Numbered from the stretch's first letter, positions 1 through 10,125 are shown. The stretch: 64,000 bases of DNA from Blastochloris sulfoviridis (GCF_008630065.1 NZ_VWPL01000016.1:19083-83082), one strand, 5' to 3'. The notes: generated by a model not told the origin, from the letters alone. Numbers and translations are program-made.

Positions 1-962
1 AGGTCCGAGGGCTTGGCGACGTGGAAGGCGCCGGAGGCGACGAACAGGATATGGTCGGTCTTCACCGCGCCGTGCTTGGTCGACACCGTGGTGCCCTCGA
101 TCAGCGGCAGCAGATCGCGCTGCACGCCCTCGCGCGACACGTCGCCGACGCGCGCGCCCTCGCGGGCGCAGATCTTGTCGATCTCGTCGAGGAAGACGAT
201 GCCGTTGTTCTCGACCTGGCGGATCGCCTCCTGCACGATGGTGTCCTGGTCGAGCATCTTGTCGGATTCCTCAGTGATCAGCGGCGCGTAGGCATCGGCC
301 ACGGTGGTGCGGCGGGTGCGGGTGCGGCCGGTCATCCGCGAGAAAATGTCGTTCAGCGACACCGCGCCCATCTGGGCGCCGGGCATTCCGGGGATCTCGA
401 ACATCGGCATGCCGCTTGAGCCGCTCTGCACCTCGATCTCGATCTCCTTGTCGTTGAGTTCGCCGCTGCGCAGCCGGCGGCGGAACGACTCGCGTGTCGA
501 GGGCGTGGCGGTGGGGCCGACCAGCGCGTCGAGCACCCGGTCCTCGGCGGCGAGGTGGGCGCGCGCCTGCACCGCCTTGCGCTTCTCCTCGCGCACCAGG
601 GCGATGCCGACCTCCAGAAGATCGCGCACGATCTGCTCGACGTCGCGGCCGACATAGCCGACCTCGGTGAACTTGGTCGCCTCCACCTTGAGGAACGGCG
701 CACCGGCGAGGCGCGCGAGGCGGCGGGCGATCTCGGTCTTGCCGACGCCGGTGGGGCCGATCATCAGGATGTTCTTGGGCAGAACCTCCTCGCGCAGCTT
801 GTCGTCGAGCTGCAGGCGCCGCCAGCGGTTGCGCAGCGCGATCGCCACCGCCCGCTTGGCGTCCTTCTGGCCGACGATGAAGCGGTCGAGCTCGGAGACG
901 ATCTCGCGCGGCGAGAAGGTGGCCTTCATCAGCGGATCGGGCCGGGGATCAGCGAGCGCCAT
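1..962 (-). CDS. hslU: HslU, ATPase subunit of the HslVU protease (3' end outside the window)
   Basis: ATP-driven unfoldase that feeds substrates into the HslV peptidase in the cytoplasm. The visible part holds the N-terminal [16 protein letters not shown] signature, a Walker A GPTGVGKT at about residues 69-76, the [16 protein letters not shown] pore-region segment and a Walker B ([11 protein letters not shown]) just before the window edge. The intermediate domain lies between the two Walker motifs, as is usual for HslU. The start is the ATG at 962-960 with GGAG upstream; an internal ATG twelve codons in (MKATFSPRE) is an alternative. The reading frame overlaps the 3' end of hslV by 14 bp, so the two are one operon and probably translationally coupled. 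The C-terminal part of the protein is missing only because the window begins here. Confidence 0.97.
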   Translation of the reverse strand, partial: MALADPRPDPLMKATFSPREIVSELDRFIVGQKDAKRAVAIALRNRWRRLQLDDKLREEVLPKNILMIGPTGVGKTEIARRLARLAGAPFLKVEATKFTEVGYVGRDVEQIVRDLLEVGIALVREEKRKAVQARAHLAAEDRVLDALVGPTATPSTRESFRRRLRSGELNDKEIEIEVQSGSSGMPMFEIPGMPGAQMGAVSLNDIFSRMTGRTRTRRTTVADAYAPLITEESDKMLDQDTIVQEAIRQVENNGIVFLDEIDKICAREGARVGDVSREGVQRDLLPLIEGTTVSTKHGAVKTDHILFVASGAFHVAKPSD

Positions 963-1509
963 CGAGAGTCTCCACCACGATCTCGCGATTGGTATAGACG
1001 CAAATGTCGGCGGCGATGCCAAGCGACTTCCGCACGATCGCCTCGGCCGAAAGCTCGGTGTCGACCAAGGCGCGGGCCGCGGCCAGCGCGTAATTGCCGC
1101 CCGAGCCGATACCCATGACGCCGTTCTCGGGCTCCAGCACGTCGCCGGTGCCCGACAGCACCAGCGTCGCCTCGCGGTCGGCGACGATCATCATCGCCTC
1201 CAGCCGGCGCAGATAGCGGTCGGTGCGCCAGTCCTTGGCCAGCTCGACGCAGGCCCGCACGAGCTGGCCGGGATACTGGTCGAGCTTGGCCTCCAGCCGC
1301 TCGAACAAGGTGAAGGCGTCGGCGGTGGCGCCGGCAAAGCCGCCGATCACGTCACCCTTGCCGATGCGGCGCACCTTCTTGGCGTTCGCCTTGATCACGG
1401 TCTGGCCCAGGCTGACCTGGCCGTCGCCGCCGACGGCCACCATCCCGGCCTTGCGGACGGTCAGGATGGTGGTGCCGTGCCACACCGGCACGGCGTTGTG
1501 TTCGCTCAT
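949..1509 (-). CDS. hslV: HslV, peptidase subunit of the HslVU protease
   Basis: Threonine peptidase of the proteasome-like HslVU complex. The protein has 186 aa. The catalytic threonine is expected at T13 in the [10 protein letters not shown] segment, so a 12-residue propeptide would be removed. The family signatures [21 protein letters not shown] and [18 protein letters not shown] follow. The C-terminal segment [13 protein letters not shown] helix and [12 protein letters not shown] end are normal. It starts at the ATG 1509-1507, is first in the operon with hslU and is transcribed divergently from hisB across a 164-bp gap. Nothing is unusual about length or catalytic residues. Confidence 0.97.
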   Translation of the reverse strand: MSEHNAVPVWHGTTILTVRKAGMVAVGGDGQVSLGQTVIKANAKKVRRIGKGDVIGGFAGATADAFTLFERLEAKLDQYPGQLVRACVELAKDWRTDRYLRRLEAMMIVADREATLVLSGTGDVLEPENGVMGIGSGGNYALAAARALVDTELSAEAIVRKSLGIAADICVYTNREIVVETLDGAR

Positions 1510-1552
1510 CGTCTCTATGCTTTCGGGAGGGAGGCTCCAACGTTTCGGTGCC

Positions 1553-1581
1553 TATGTAGGCATGCCGGAGGAGCGCTGCAA
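1553..1581 (-). promoter_or_regulatory. Possible promoter of hslVU
   Basis: On the minus strand TTGCAG (1581-1576) and TACATA (1558-1553) are separated by 17 bp, 44-72 bp upstream of the hslV start. The match to a sigma-70 consensus is only partial. The CCTACATAG box would also be compatible with a heat-shock (RpoH) type -10 region, which is how hslVU is often controlled. This is inference from position and a weak match. Confidence 0.25.
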
Positions 1582-1673
1582 ACCGGGCCCATGTCCGCGC
1601 AGTGGCGCACGCCGGCCCGGCCTGCTAGACACAGCGCGATTTGACAGTTGAACCGGAGCGTTGGGCCGGGAGC

Positions 1674-2267
1674 ATGCGCACCGCCGTGATCGAGCGCACG
1701 ACGCGCGAAACCAGGATCAGGATCGAGCTGGACCTCGACGGCACCGGCGCGTCGCAGATCGCGACCGGCGTCGGCTTCCTCGACCACATGCTCGACCAGG
1801 TGGCCCGCCACGGCCGCATCAATCTCACCATCGCCGCCGAGGGCGACCTGCACATCGACGACCACCACACGGTCGAGGATGTCGGCATCGCGCTGGGCCA
1901 GGCGGTGAAGAAGGCGCTGGGCGACATGGCCGGCATCGGCCGCTACGCCGACGTGCACCTGCCGATGGACGAGGCGCTGACGCGGGTGGTCATCGACATT
2001 TCCGGCCGGCCGATGCTGGTGTGGCGCACCACCTTCCCGACGCCCAAGATCGGCAGCTTCGACACCGAGTTGGTGCGGGAGTTCTTCCAGGCCTTCGCCA
2101 CCCACGCCGCCCTGACGCTGCACGTCGAGACGCTCTATGGCGACAACGCCCATCACATTGCCGAGAGCTGCTTCAAGGCGCTGGCGCGAGCGCTGAAGGC
2201 GGCGGTGGCGTCGGACCCGTCGCTGGGCGGCGCCATTCCCTCGACCAAGGGGCGGCTCGGGGATTGA
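1674..2267 (+). CDS. hisB: Imidazoleglycerol-phosphate dehydratase
   Basis: Catalyses the sixth step of histidine synthesis, dehydrating imidazole glycerol phosphate to imidazole acetol phosphate. The protein is the monofunctional dehydratase (197 aa from this start), without the phosphatase domain found in enterics. Both metal-binding HHxxE boxes are present: [16 protein letters not shown] and [15 protein letters not shown]. The ATG at 1674 ([15 protein letters not shown]) has GGGAG just upstream and fits family N-termini; an in-frame TTG at 1641 would add 11 residues without similarity. It is the first gene of hisB-DUF2628-hisH-hisA-hisF-hisE. Confidence 0.96.
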   Translation: MRTAVIERTTRETRIRIELDLDGTGASQIATGVGFLDHMLDQVARHGRINLTIAAEGDLHIDDHHTVEDVGIALGQAVKKALGDMAGIGRYADVHLPMDEALTRVVIDISGRPMLVWRTTFPTPKIGSFDTELVREFFQAFATHAALTLHVETLYGDNAHHIAESCFKALARALKAAVASDPSLGGAIPSTKGRLGD

Positions 2268-2305
2268 GTTCCGATCGTTGCATCTCAGGCGCTGAGAGAA
2301 AGACC

Positions 2306-2758
2306 ATGGCACTCTGGACGGTTCACGAGCCCCCGCCGCGCGGCCGCGGCCCGCTCGATCAGGCCGACCGCATCGTGTTCGTCCGGGACGGGCTGTCCTG
2401 GGCGGCCCTGCTGGTTCCGCTGATCTGGCTGGCGGCGCGGCGGCTTTGGCTGGCGCTGGTGTTCTATGTCGTCATCCTCACGCTGGTCACCGTCGCCTTC
2501 CAGGCCGCCGACCTGCCGGCCTGGGGGATGGTGGCCGGCGCGGCGATGAGCGTCATCCTCGGGTTGGAGGCGGCTGGCCTGCGCCGCTGGACGCTGGGGC
2601 GGCGCGGCTTCAAGCCGGTCGCCGTGATCTCGGCGCCGACCCTGGACGAGGCCGAGCGGCGCTTCTTCGCCGGCTGGCCTGGCGCGGCCTCACCGCCGCA
2701 GGCGGCGCGCCCGGCCACGGCCGGCGTCATCGGCACCGCCGCCATGGTGGCGCGATGA
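2306..2758 (+). CDS. DUF2628-type small membrane protein in the his operon
   Basis: A 150-aa protein with a soluble N-terminal stretch ([10 protein letters not shown], then a Pro/Arg-rich segment and [12 protein letters not shown]) followed by about three hydrophobic helices between residues 32 and 100. The cytoplasmic tail ends in a Pro/Ala-rich segment. This layout and the FVRDGFSW-like motif match DUF2628, which commonly lies between hisB and hisH in Rhizobiales. The ATG at 2306 has GAGA upstream. The stop overlaps the hisH start (ATGA), so it is co-translated with histidine enzymes, although no role in histidine synthesis is known. The function is unknown. Confidence 0.85.
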   Translation: MALWTVHEPPPRGRGPLDQADRIVFVRDGLSWAALLVPLIWLAARRLWLALVFYVVILTLVTVAFQAADLPAWGMVAGAAMSVILGLEAAGLRRWTLGRRGFKPVAVISAPTLDEAERRFFAGWPGAASPPQAARPATAGVIGTAAMVAR

Positions 2759-3405
2759 GCGTCGCGATCGTCGATTACGGCTCGGGCAATCTGCACTCGG
2801 CCAGGAAGGCGGTGGAGCGTGCCGCCCAGGAGGCGGGGCTCGACCAGGATGTGGTGGTCACCGCCGACCCCGAGGCGGTGCGCCGGGCCGACCGGGTGGT
2901 GCTGCCGGGCGTCGGCGCGTTCGCCGACTGCCGCGCCGGGCTCGACGCCATTCCCGGCATGATCGAAGCGCTGGAGGACACCGTCCGCCGCCGCGGCCGG
3001 CCGTTCCTCGGCATCTGCGTCGGCATGCAGCTGATGGCCGAGCGCGGGCGCGAATATCAGGTCACCCCCGGCCTCGGCTGGATCGCGGGCGAGGTCGACC
3101 GCATCCAGCCCACAGATCCGGCGCTCAAGATCCCGCACATGGGCTGGAACACGCTGGAGGTGCGGCGCGCCCACCCGCTGCTCGCCGGCATCCCCACCGG
3201 CCCGTCCGGCCTGCACGCCTATTTCGTGCACAGCTATCATCTGACGCCGGCCGACCCGGCCGATCTCGTCGCCACCGCCGATTATGGCGGCCCGGTCACC
3301 GCGATCGTCGCCAGGGACTCCATGGCCGGCACCCAGTTCCACCCCGAGAAGAGCCAGCGCCTCGGCCTCGCTCTGCTCGCCAACTTCCTAAGCTGGTCTC
3401 CGTGA
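2755..3405 (+). CDS. hisH: Imidazole glycerol phosphate synthase, glutaminase subunit
   Basis: Class I glutamine amidotransferase that supplies ammonia to HisF. The protein has 216 aa. The nucleophile Cys is in [13 protein letters not shown], the His/Glu pair is in [10 protein letters not shown], and the N-terminal [14 protein letters not shown] strand is typical. The ATG overlaps the stop of the DUF2628 gene by four bases, and its own stop overlaps the GTG of hisA in the same way, giving a tightly coupled run. HisF, its partner, is two genes downstream. Confidence 0.97.
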   Translation: MSVAIVDYGSGNLHSARKAVERAAQEAGLDQDVVVTADPEAVRRADRVVLPGVGAFADCRAGLDAIPGMIEALEDTVRRRGRPFLGICVGMQLMAERGREYQVTPGLGWIAGEVDRIQPTDPALKIPHMGWNTLEVRRAHPLLAGIPTGPSGLHAYFVHSYHLTPADPADLVATADYGGPVTAIVARDSMAGTQFHPEKSQRLGLALLANFLSWSP

Positions 3406-4139
3406 TCCTGTATCCTGCCATCGACCTCAAAGCCGGCCAGTGCGTCCGCCTCGAACAGGGCGACATGGCCCGCGCCACCGTGTTCAACGCCGATCCGGCC
3501 GCCCAGGCGAGAGCCTTCGCCGAGGCCGGCTTCTCCTGGGTGCACGTCGTCGATCTCGATGGCGCCTTCGCCGGCCGGCCGGTCAATGCCGCGGCGGTGG
3601 GCGCCATCCTGGAGAGCATCCAGATCCCGGTGCAGCTCGGCGGCGGCATCCGCAACATGGCCACCATCGAGGCCTGGCTGGAGCGCGGCGTCGCCCGCGT
3701 GGTGATCGGCACCGCCGCGATCAAGGATCCCGAGCTGGTGCGCGAGGCCGCGCGCGCCTTCCCCGGCCGGATCGCCGTCGGCCTCGACGCCAAGGACGGC
3801 TTCATCGCAGTCGAGGGCTGGGCCGAGGATTCGGACGCCACGGTGCTCGACACCGCCAGGCGCTTCGAGGATGCCGGCGTCGCCGCCATCATCTACACCG
3901 ACATCGGCCGCGACGGCCTGCTGAAGGGGCTGAACATCGGCGCCACCGCGGCGCTGGCGCGGGCGATCTCGATCCCGGTCATCGCCTCGGGCGGGCTCGC
4001 CTCGCTCGACGACGTGCACCGCCTGCTCTCCGACGAAGGCGCCGGCATCAAAGGGGCGATCGCCGGGCGCGCGCTCTATGACGGCCGGCTCGATCCGGCG
4101 CAGGCGTTGGCGCTGGTCGGCGTGACGGCCGCGGCGTGA
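3402..4139 (+). CDS. hisA: ProFAR isomerase
   Basis: Phosphoribosylformimino-5-aminoimidazole carboxamide ribotide isomerase, an Amadori rearrangement on a TIM barrel. The protein has 245 aa. The first catalytic Asp is in [14 protein letters not shown], the second is in [12 protein letters not shown], and phosphate-binding loops are seen at QLGGGIRN and [12 protein letters not shown]. It starts with GTG at 3402, overlapping the hisH stop. A 117-bp gap separates it from hisF, the largest gap inside this operon. Confidence 0.97.
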   Translation: MILYPAIDLKAGQCVRLEQGDMARATVFNADPAAQARAFAEAGFSWVHVVDLDGAFAGRPVNAAAVGAILESIQIPVQLGGGIRNMATIEAWLERGVARVVIGTAAIKDPELVREAARAFPGRIAVGLDAKDGFIAVEGWAEDSDATVLDTARRFEDAGVAAIIYTDIGRDGLLKGLNIGATAALARAISIPVIASGGLASLDDVHRLLSDEGAGIKGAIAGRALYDGRLDPAQALALVGVTAAA

Positions 4140-4256
4140 CCGCCTCCCCCGCTTTGGACGAATGGCCGCGGCGGGGCGTGCCGTGCTAGTGCATGTCTCG
4201 ACGTCCGGTGGCGGTTCGCCGCCGGCCGGCCGAGCGGTCCAGACCCGAGGATCCAG

Positions 4257-5033
4257 GTGTTCAAGGTCCGAGTCATCCCCTGCCTTGACGTCAAGGACGG
4301 CCGCGTCGTCAAGGGCGTCCAGTTCGTCGATCTGCGCGACGCGGGCGACCCCGTGGCCTGCGCCATCGCCTATGACGCGGCCGGCGCCGACGAGCTGACC
4401 TTTCTCGACATCACCGCCAGCCACGAGAAGCGCGGCATCCTGCTCGACGTGGTCCAGCGCACCGCCGAGGCCTGCTTCATGCCGCTCACCGTGGGCGGCG
4501 GGGTGCGCGCGGTGGAGGACATCCGCACGCTGCTGCTTGCCGGGGCCGACAAGGTGTCGATCAACACCGCCGCGGTGCACCGCCGCGACTTCGTGCGCGA
4601 GGCGGCCGAGAAGTTCGGCGACCAGTGCATCGTCGTCGCCATCGACGCCAAGCGGGTGTCTCCGCCCGGCGCGCCGCCGAAATGGGAGATCTTCACCCAT
4701 GGCGGCCGCAACCCGACCGGGCTCGACGCCCTCGACTATGCCGAGGAGGTGGTGAGCCTCGGTGCCGGCGAGATCCTGCTCACCTCGATGGATTGCGACG
4801 GCACCAAGGCCGGCTTCGACGTGGCGTTGACCCGCGCGGTGGCCGACCGCGTCCACGTGCCGGTGATCGCCTCGGGCGGCGCCGGCGCGCCGCAGCATTT
4901 CGTCGATGCGGTTCGCGACGGCCATGCCTCGGCCGTGCTCGCCGCCTCGCTGTTCCATTTCGGCGAGCTGACCATCCGCGAGGTCAAGACCAAGATGGCC
5001 GAGGCCGGGCTGCCGGTGCGGCTCGATCCGTGA
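4257..5033 (+). CDS. hisF: Imidazole glycerol phosphate synthase, cyclase subunit
   Basis: Cyclase that joins ammonia from HisH to PRFAR, giving imidazole glycerol phosphate and AICAR. The protein has 258 aa and is a TIM barrel with [17 protein letters not shown] at the N-terminus (catalytic Asp in CLDVKDG) and [14 protein letters not shown] carrying the second catalytic Asp. Phosphate loops [10 protein letters not shown] and [12 protein letters not shown] are intact. The GTG at 4257 gives the canonical [11 protein letters not shown] start. The preceding 117 bp hold GC-rich complementary stretches around 4210-4235 but no clear promoter. Confidence 0.97.
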   Translation: MFKVRVIPCLDVKDGRVVKGVQFVDLRDAGDPVACAIAYDAAGADELTFLDITASHEKRGILLDVVQRTAEACFMPLTVGGGVRAVEDIRTLLLAGADKVSINTAAVHRRDFVREAAEKFGDQCIVVAIDAKRVSPPGAPPKWEIFTHGGRNPTGLDALDYAEEVVSLGAGEILLTSMDCDGTKAGFDVALTRAVADRVHVPVIASGGAGAPQHFVDAVRDGHASAVLAASLFHFGELTIREVKTKMAEAGLPVRLDP

Positions 5034-5040
5034 GGCGGCG

Positions 5041-5391
5041 ATGAGCGGGGACGGGATGGCGGACATGACGGCGCGCGTCAGCCTTGAAGACCTCACGCAT
5101 ATCGTGGCCGAGCGCGGCCGCGCCGATCCCGCCCAGTCCTATACCGCCAAGCTGCTGGCGAAGGGCATGGACGAGGTGGCCAAGAAGCTCGGCGAGGAGG
5201 GCGTCGAATTGGCGCTGGCCGCGGTGGCCGGTCCGCGTGAGCGCGTGATCGCCGAGACCGCCGATCTCTTGTATCATCTTGCCGTCCTGCTGGCGGCGCG
5301 CGAGGTGTCCCTCGCCGAGGTCGAGGCGGAACTGGCCAAGCGGACCGGACGATCGGGCCTCGCCGAAAAGGCGTCCCGCACGAAGGAGTGA
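5041..5391 (+). CDS. hisE: Phosphoribosyl-ATP pyrophosphatase
   Basis: Hydrolyses PR-ATP to PR-AMP, the second histidine step. The protein has 116 aa and an all-alpha MazG-like fold. The metal-binding helices are seen in [15 protein letters not shown] and [16 protein letters not shown]. It follows hisF by 7 bp. It is the stand-alone HisE, so HisI must be encoded elsewhere; hisG, hisD and hisC are also not in the window. The ATG at 5041 is used; a second ATG at 5056 is possible. Confidence 0.96.
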   Translation: MSGDGMADMTARVSLEDLTHIVAERGRADPAQSYTAKLLAKGMDEVAKKLGEEGVELALAAVAGPRERVIAETADLLYHLAVLLAAREVSLAEVEAELAKRTGRSGLAEKASRTKE

Positions 5392-5563
5392 GAGGAACTC
5401 CGGCCCCAGGGCCGGATTTCGCGGGCCGGCCGCCGGATATCCCCTTCTTTGGGGCCGGCGAACTTGGTGCCGGGGTCACGCGGTGATCGTCCAGACCCCG
5501 TACGCTCCGGGAGCGAGACAAATCTTCCGGATTTCCAAAGGGACCAGAAACGGGACGCGCTGA
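5392..5563. other. hisE-coaA spacer with GC-rich hairpins
   Basis: This 172-bp spacer starts with a strong hairpin right after hisE (CCGGCCC at 5400-5406, GGGCCGG at 5409-5415). More complementary GC-rich stretches follow around 5421-5460. The first could end the his transcript, but there is no T-run behind it. The end (about 5527-5552) carries a TTCCGGATTTCC-like segment resembling the degenerate TTTCCGG repeats seen elsewhere in the window. Confidence 0.4.
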
Positions 5564-6520
5564 ATGGACACCCGGGTTGACGACGGCCTGTCGCCCTATC
5601 GCATCTTCACGCGGTCCGAATGGGCCAAGCTGCGCGCCGATGCGCCGATGACGCTGACGAAGGCGGAGGTGGCGAAGCTGCAGTCGGTCAATGACCGGCT
5701 GTCGGTCAAGGAGGTGGAGATGATCTACCTCCCCGTCTCCCGCCTGCTCGGCCTCTACGTCTCGGCCACCCAGAAGCTGTTCCGCGCCCAGCAGCGCTTC
5801 CTGGCCATCGAGGATGCCAAGATGCCCTACGTCATCGGCATCGGCGGCTCGGTGGCGGTCGGCAAGTCGACCACCGCCCGCGTGCTGCAGGCGCTGCTGG
5901 CGCGCATGAGCCCGGCGCCCAAGGTCGACCTCATCACCACCGACGGCTTCCTCTACCCCAATGCGGTGCTGGAGGCCGAGGGGCTGATGGAGCGCAAGGG
6001 CTTCCCCGATTCCTACGACATGCCGGCGCTGCTGCGCTTCCTGTCGGACGTCAAGGCCGGCCGCAATCCGGTGCGGGCGCCGATCTATTCGCACCTCGTC
6101 TATGACATCGTGCCGGGCGCCTATACCGAGATCGACCGGCCGGATGTGCTGATCGTCGAGGGTCTCAACGTGCTGCAGACCGGCGAGATGCTGCCCAGGG
6201 ACGGCAAGGCGATTCCCTTCGTCTCCGATTACTTCGACTTCTCGGTCTATATCGACGCTGACGAGGACGTGCTGGAGCGCTGGTACATCGACCGGTTCCT
6301 GGCGCTGCGCTCGACCGCCTTCCGCGATCCGCAATCCTATTTCCGACGCTACGCCGACCTTTCCGACGACGAGGCGACCGCCACCGCGCTGACGATCTGG
6401 CGGCGGATCAACCTCACCAATCTGCACGAGAACATCCTGCCCACCCGCCAGCGCGCCGACCTGATCCTGAAGAAGGGCGCCAACCACCTCATCGAGGAAG
6501 TGGCGTTGCGGAAGCTCTGA
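5564..6520 (+). CDS. coaA: Type I pantothenate kinase
   Basis: Phosphorylates pantothenate, the first and controlling step of coenzyme A synthesis. The protein has 318 aa, the usual length for prokaryotic type I PanK. Walker A is [10 protein letters not shown] at about residues 94-103. The conserved [26 protein letters not shown] and [10 protein letters not shown] segments follow, as do RWYIDRF and [20 protein letters not shown] near the C-terminus. Its position directly after hisE is common in Rhizobiales. The start is the ATG at 5564. Confidence 0.97.
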   Translation: MDTRVDDGLSPYRIFTRSEWAKLRADAPMTLTKAEVAKLQSVNDRLSVKEVEMIYLPVSRLLGLYVSATQKLFRAQQRFLAIEDAKMPYVIGIGGSVAVGKSTTARVLQALLARMSPAPKVDLITTDGFLYPNAVLEAEGLMERKGFPDSYDMPALLRFLSDVKAGRNPVRAPIYSHLVYDIVPGAYTEIDRPDVLIVEGLNVLQTGEMLPRDGKAIPFVSDYFDFSVYIDADEDVLERWYIDRFLALRSTAFRDPQSYFRRYADLSDDEATATALTIWRRINLTNLHENILPTRQRADLILKKGANHLIEEVALRKL

Positions 6521-6662
6521 AGCGCCGGCCTTCGAAGCCGAATTTGCAGCCGCGCCAAGCCGTTTCGACAACACCTGTTCGGCCATGCCGGTTGCCGGCA
6601 GCCGGTCCGGCGGGCTATGACATCGGCCCTCCCGCCGCCTCATTGCTCGGCAATCCGAGGTC

Positions 6663-7355
6663 ATGCCCGAACTTTTCCATCTGCCGTTTTGTCCGCTGTC
6701 GCGTTTCGTCCGGCTTGCCCTGGGCGAATATGGCGTGGACGCCCGCCTGATCGAGGAACGTCCCTGGGATCGGCGCGAGGCGTTCCTGATCCTCAACCCG
6801 GCCGGCACGCTGCCGGTGCTGCGGGACGATGACGGACGCGCCGTGCCCGGCGTCGCGCTGGTGGCCGAATATCTCGACGAGGCTATCGGCGAGACGCTGG
6901 GCGACCGGCGGCTGCTGCCGGTGGAGATCGACGAGCGCATTGAGGTGCGCCGGCTGATGGCGTGGTTCTTCGACAAGTTCTATCACGAAGTGGCCGGGCC
7001 GCTGGTCGGCGAGCGCATCGACAAGCGCATGATGACGCTGGCCCAGGGCGGCGGCCCGCCGGACATGACGGCGATCCGCGCGGCGAAGGCCAACATCAAG
7101 TATCATCTGCAATATATCGGCTGGCTGCTGCGCGGCCGGAACTGGCTGGCCGGCGAGCGGCTGACCTATGCCGACATCGCGGCGGCGGCGCAGCTCTCCA
7201 GCGTCGACTATCTCGGGGACGTGCCCTGGCACGAGGACGAGGCGGCAAAGCAGTGGTACGCCAAGATGAAATCGCGGCCCTCGTTCCGTCCGATCCTGGC
7301 CGACGCGATGGCCGGCATGCCGGCCTCTCCGAGCTACGCCGACCTCGATTTCTGA
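6663..7355 (+). CDS. Glutathione S-transferase family protein
   Basis: A 230-aa GST-fold protein. The N-terminal thioredoxin-like half contains [18 protein letters not shown] (Cys at the catalytic edge), the cis-Pro region [12 protein letters not shown] and the Glu/Ser-type binding loop near [10 protein letters not shown]. The helical C-terminal half contains [24 protein letters not shown], the conserved N-capping Asp region. Substrate cannot be told from sequence. The ATG at 6663 has GAGG upstream. The stop overlaps the beginning of queG, so the two are likely co-transcribed, an arrangement often seen in alphaproteobacteria. Confidence 0.9.
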   Translation: MPELFHLPFCPLSRFVRLALGEYGVDARLIEERPWDRREAFLILNPAGTLPVLRDDDGRAVPGVALVAEYLDEAIGETLGDRRLLPVEIDERIEVRRLMAWFFDKFYHEVAGPLVGERIDKRMMTLAQGGGPPDMTAIRAAKANIKYHLQYIGWLLRGRNWLAGERLTYADIAAAAQLSSVDYLGDVPWHEDEAAKQWYAKMKSRPSFRPILADAMAGMPASPSYADLDF

Positions 7356-8476
7356 CCGCCGACGCGCTGAAGGCGGCACTGATTGCCCGCGCCCGTGCCG
7401 AGGGCTTCGACCTGGTGCGCATCGCCGGGCCGGACGCCGCGCCCGAGGCCGGCGCGCGCCTCGCCGCCTGGCTCAAAGCCGGCTTCCACGGCACGATGGC
7501 GTGGATGGCGGCCACCGCCAACCGCCGACCGGCGCCGCGCCTCGTCTGGCCCGACGTTGCCTCGGTGATCATGCTCGGCGTCAATTACGGACCGGCCGAG
7601 GATCCGCGCGCCGCCACCGCGCGGCCTGAGCGCGGCGCCATCTCGGTCTATGCCCAGGGCGACGACTATCACGACGTCATCAAGGGGGCGCAGAAGCGGC
7701 TGGCGCAGTGGCTGGTCGCCAGCGCCGGCGGCGACGTCAAGGTGTTCGTCGACACCGCGCCGGTGATGGAAAAACCGCTGGCCGCCGCCGCCGGCCTCGG
7801 CTGGCAGGGCAAGCACACCAATCTGGTGGCCCGCGACTTCGGCTCCTGGCTGTTCCTCGGCGCCATCTTCACCACGCTGAAGCTGCCGGCCGATGCGCCC
7901 GAGCGCGACCATTGCGGCTCCTGCCAAGCCTGCCTAAAGGCCTGCCCCACCGCGGCTTTCCCGCGGCCCTACCAGCTCGACGCGCGCCGCTGCATCTCGT
8001 ATCTGACCATCGAGAACAAGGGGCCGATCCCGCGCGAATTCCGCGCCGCGATCGGCAACCGCATCTATGGCTGCGACGAATGCCTCGCCGCCTGCCCGTG
8101 GAACAAGTTCGCGGTGGAGGGCCGCGCGTTGCGCCTGGCCGCCCGCGCGGAATTGAAGGCGCCGCCGCTCGCCGAGCTCGTCCGGCTCGATGATGCGGCG
8201 TTCCGGGCGCTGTTCGCCAAAAGCCCGGTCAAGCGCATCGGGCGGGTGCGCTTCGTGCGCAACGTCTTGATCGCAATCGGTAATTCCGGCGAACTGGCGC
8301 TTGCGGCCGAGGTGCGGCGGCGGCTCGACGATGCCGAGCCGCTGGTGCGGGGCGCCGCCGCCTGGGCGCTCGGCCGGCTCGATCCCGCCGCGGCGATGGC
8401 AGAGGCGACGGCGCGTGCGGCGGCCGAGCCCGACGACGGCGTCCGCGCCGAATGGCATTATATCGCAAGGACTTGA
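7352..8476 (+). CDS. queG: Epoxyqueuosine reductase
   Basis: Cobalamin- and Fe-S-dependent enzyme that makes queuosine from epoxyqueuosine in tRNA. Two 4Fe-4S sites are visible: [12 protein letters not shown], and [12 protein letters not shown] whose Cys residues complete the clusters. The N-terminal DUF1730-like half ([40 protein letters not shown]) and a C-terminal HEAT-like tail ([24 protein letters not shown]) are intact. The length of about 374 aa is normal. The start is uncertain: no ATG, GTG or TTG lies between the expected N-terminus and the upstream gene. The best choice is CTG at 7352, overlapping the GST stop. The C-terminus runs to 8476. Confidence 0.93.
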   Translation: MTADALKAALIARARAEGFDLVRIAGPDAAPEAGARLAAWLKAGFHGTMAWMAATANRRPAPRLVWPDVASVIMLGVNYGPAEDPRAATARPERGAISVYAQGDDYHDVIKGAQKRLAQWLVASAGGDVKVFVDTAPVMEKPLAAAAGLGWQGKHTNLVARDFGSWLFLGAIFTTLKLPADAPERDHCGSCQACLKACPTAAFPRPYQLDARRCISYLTIENKGPIPREFRAAIGNRIYGCDECLAACPWNKFAVEGRALRLAARAELKAPPLAELVRLDDAAFRALFAKSPVKRIGRVRFVRNVLIAIGNSGELALAAEVRRRLDDAEPLVRGAAAWALGRLDPAAAMAEATARAAAEPDDGVRAEWHYIART

Positions 8477-8484
8477 GGAAACCC

Positions 8485-9375
8485 ATGGCCACGCTGGTCG
8501 TCATCGGTCTCGGCTATTCCGCCACCCGCGCCGTCGAGGAGGTGGCCCCGCGCTTCGACCGCATCGTCGTGACGGTGCGCGATCCGGCCCGCGCCGCCGG
8601 TCTCAACGCGTCGGGCGTCGGCAGCGTAGCGGTCGAAGCCCTGGCGTTCGACGGCACTGCGGCGTCGGATCGGCTCGCTGCGGCGCTGCACGGCGCCGAT
8701 GCGCTGCTGGTCTCGGCGCCGCCCGCCGCCGACGGCGCCGATCCGCTGCTCGCCTGCCACCGCACAGACCTCGATGCGGCCCGCCGCCTCGCCTGGGTCG
8801 GCTATCTTTCGACCGTCGGCGTCTATGGCGATGCCGGCGGCGGCTGGGTCGACGAAACCTCCCCCTGCCGGCCGGTCTCGCCGCGCTCGGCGGCGCGGCT
8901 CGCGGTCGAGGGCGCCTGGGCCGGCTTCGGGGCTGTGCGCGGCGTGCCGGTGGTGATGATGCGGCTGTCGGGCATCTACGGCCCCGGCCAGAACGCGCTG
9001 GAGCAGGTGCGCTCCGGCACCGCCAAGCGCATCGTCAAGCCCGGCCAGGTGTTCAACCGCATCCATGTCGACGACATCGCCGGGGCGGTGGCGGCAAGCC
9101 TCGCGCGACCCGATGTGACGGGTCCGCTCAACGTCACCGACGACGAGCCGGCGCCGCCGCAGGACGTCACCGCCTTTGCCGCCGAACTTCTCGGCGTGCC
9201 GCCGCCGCCCGAGCAGGACTGGGAGGCGGCGTGGCCGACGCTATCGCCGATGGCCCGCTCGTTCTGGGGCGAATCGAAGCGGGTGAAGAATGCGCGGCTG
9301 CGCCGGGACCTCGGCTACCCGTTGCGCCATCCCACCTATCGCGAGGGCCTGCGGGCGCTGCTGGCGGCGGGCTGA
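8485..9375 (+). CDS. NAD(P)-dependent SDR family oxidoreductase (YeeZ-like)
   Basis: A 296-aa extended/atypical SDR with an N-terminal Rossmann strand TLVVIGLGYSATRAVEEV. A middle WVGYLSTVGVYGDAGGGWVDET segment carries the Ser/Tyr region. NRIHVDDIAGAVAASLA and GPLNVTDDEPAPPQDV are typical of NAD-dependent epimerase-like proteins acting on unknown substrates. The ATG at 8485 is preceded by GAGGAA, eight bases after the queG stop, so it is likely part of the GST-queG unit. The substrate is unknown. It ends only 3 bp before the stop of the convergent metalloprotease gene. Confidence 0.85.
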   Translation: MATLVVIGLGYSATRAVEEVAPRFDRIVVTVRDPARAAGLNASGVGSVAVEALAFDGTAASDRLAAALHGADALLVSAPPAADGADPLLACHRTDLDAARRLAWVGYLSTVGVYGDAGGGWVDETSPCRPVSPRSAARLAVEGAWAGFGAVRGVPVVMMRLSGIYGPGQNALEQVRSGTAKRIVKPGQVFNRIHVDDIAGAVAASLARPDVTGPLNVTDDEPAPPQDVTAFAAELLGVPPPPEQDWEAAWPTLSPMARSFWGESKRVKNARLRRDLGYPLRHPTYREGLRALLAAG

Positions 9376-9378
9376 GGG

Positions 9379-10125
9379 TCATCGCCCATAGCGGTGGAGC
9401 TCCGCGCCGTGCCGGCGCAGCCACTGGCGGGCGGCGCCGTAGTCCGGGCAAAGCTCGGCGACCAGCGCCCAGAACCGGTCCGAATGGTCGAGATGGACGA
9501 GGTGCGCCACCTCATGCGCCGCCAGATAGTCGATCACCCAGGGCGGGGCCATGACGATCCGCCAGGAGAAGGACAGCCGGCCCGAGGCGGAGCACGAGCC
9601 CCAGCGCGAGCGGACGTCGCGGATGGTGATGCGGGCGATCTCGCGGCCGACGGCGGCGGCGTGGCGGGTGCTGGCCTCGGTCAGGTCGGCGCGCGCCTGC
9701 CGCACCAGGAAATCGTGCACCCGGCGGGCCACATGCGGCGCCTCGCCGGCCACCACCAGCCGCGGCGTGCCGTCCGCGCCGTCCTCGGTCCAGGCGGTGC
9801 CGCGCGCGCCCGGCCGGTGTTCGATGCGGTGATATGCGCCGCGCAGCGGCACGCTCGCCCCGTCGACGAACGCCACCTGCGGCGGCAGCCGGCTCAGCCG
9901 CGCCATAAGCCAGGCGGCGTGACGCTCGGCGAACACCGCGGCCTCGGCCAGCGAGCCGCGCTTGGGCACGGTCAGCACGGCATCGCGCTCGGCAGCCCGC
10001 AGCCGCAGCGTGTAGCGCTGGGCGCGGGCCGAGCGCCGGACCGCGACGATGACGCTCTCGCCGGCATGACGCAGGACGAGCGTCGGGATGGTCGGGGACG
10101 GGGCGGAACGGCGGCGAATCGTCAT
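9379..10125 (-). CDS. YgjP-like zinc metallopeptidase (DUF45, M48-type)
   Basis: A 248-aa protein with the zinc-protease signature HEVAHLVHLDHS near residues 208-219 and the RSRWGSCSASGRLSFSWRI segment diagnostic of the YgjP/DUF45 family. The N-terminal third is an Arg-rich segment with IVAVRRSARAQRYTLRLR. The cellular role is unknown; family members are cytoplasmic and related to SprT/WLM metalloproteases. No signal peptide is seen. It is convergent with the SDR gene with only 3 bp between the stops, one of the few convergent junctions here without room for a repeat. Confidence 0.85.
   Translation of the reverse strand: MTIRRRSAPSPTIPTLVLRHAGESVIVAVRRSARAQRYTLRLRAAERDAVLTVPKRGSLAEAAVFAERHAAWLMARLSRLPPQVAFVDGASVPLRGAYHRIEHRPGARGTAWTEDGADGTPRLVVAGEAPHVARRVHDFLVRQARADLTEASTRHAAAVGREIARITIRDVRSRWGSCSASGRLSFSWRIVMAPPWVIDYLAAHEVAHLVHLDHSDRFWALVAELCPDYGAARQWLRRHGAELHRYGR

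Noticed and set aside
1641..1673. Upstream TTG start for hisB
   Set aside because: The 11 extra residues are not conserved, and ATG 1674 has a ribosome site and matches family N-termini.
3282..5096. Long open frame on the minus strand (about 600 codons) opposite hisA, hisF and hisE
   Set aside because: In GC-rich DNA the frame antisense to real genes is often open. The product is Arg/Gly/His-rich without domains, and the plus strand holds clear his genes.
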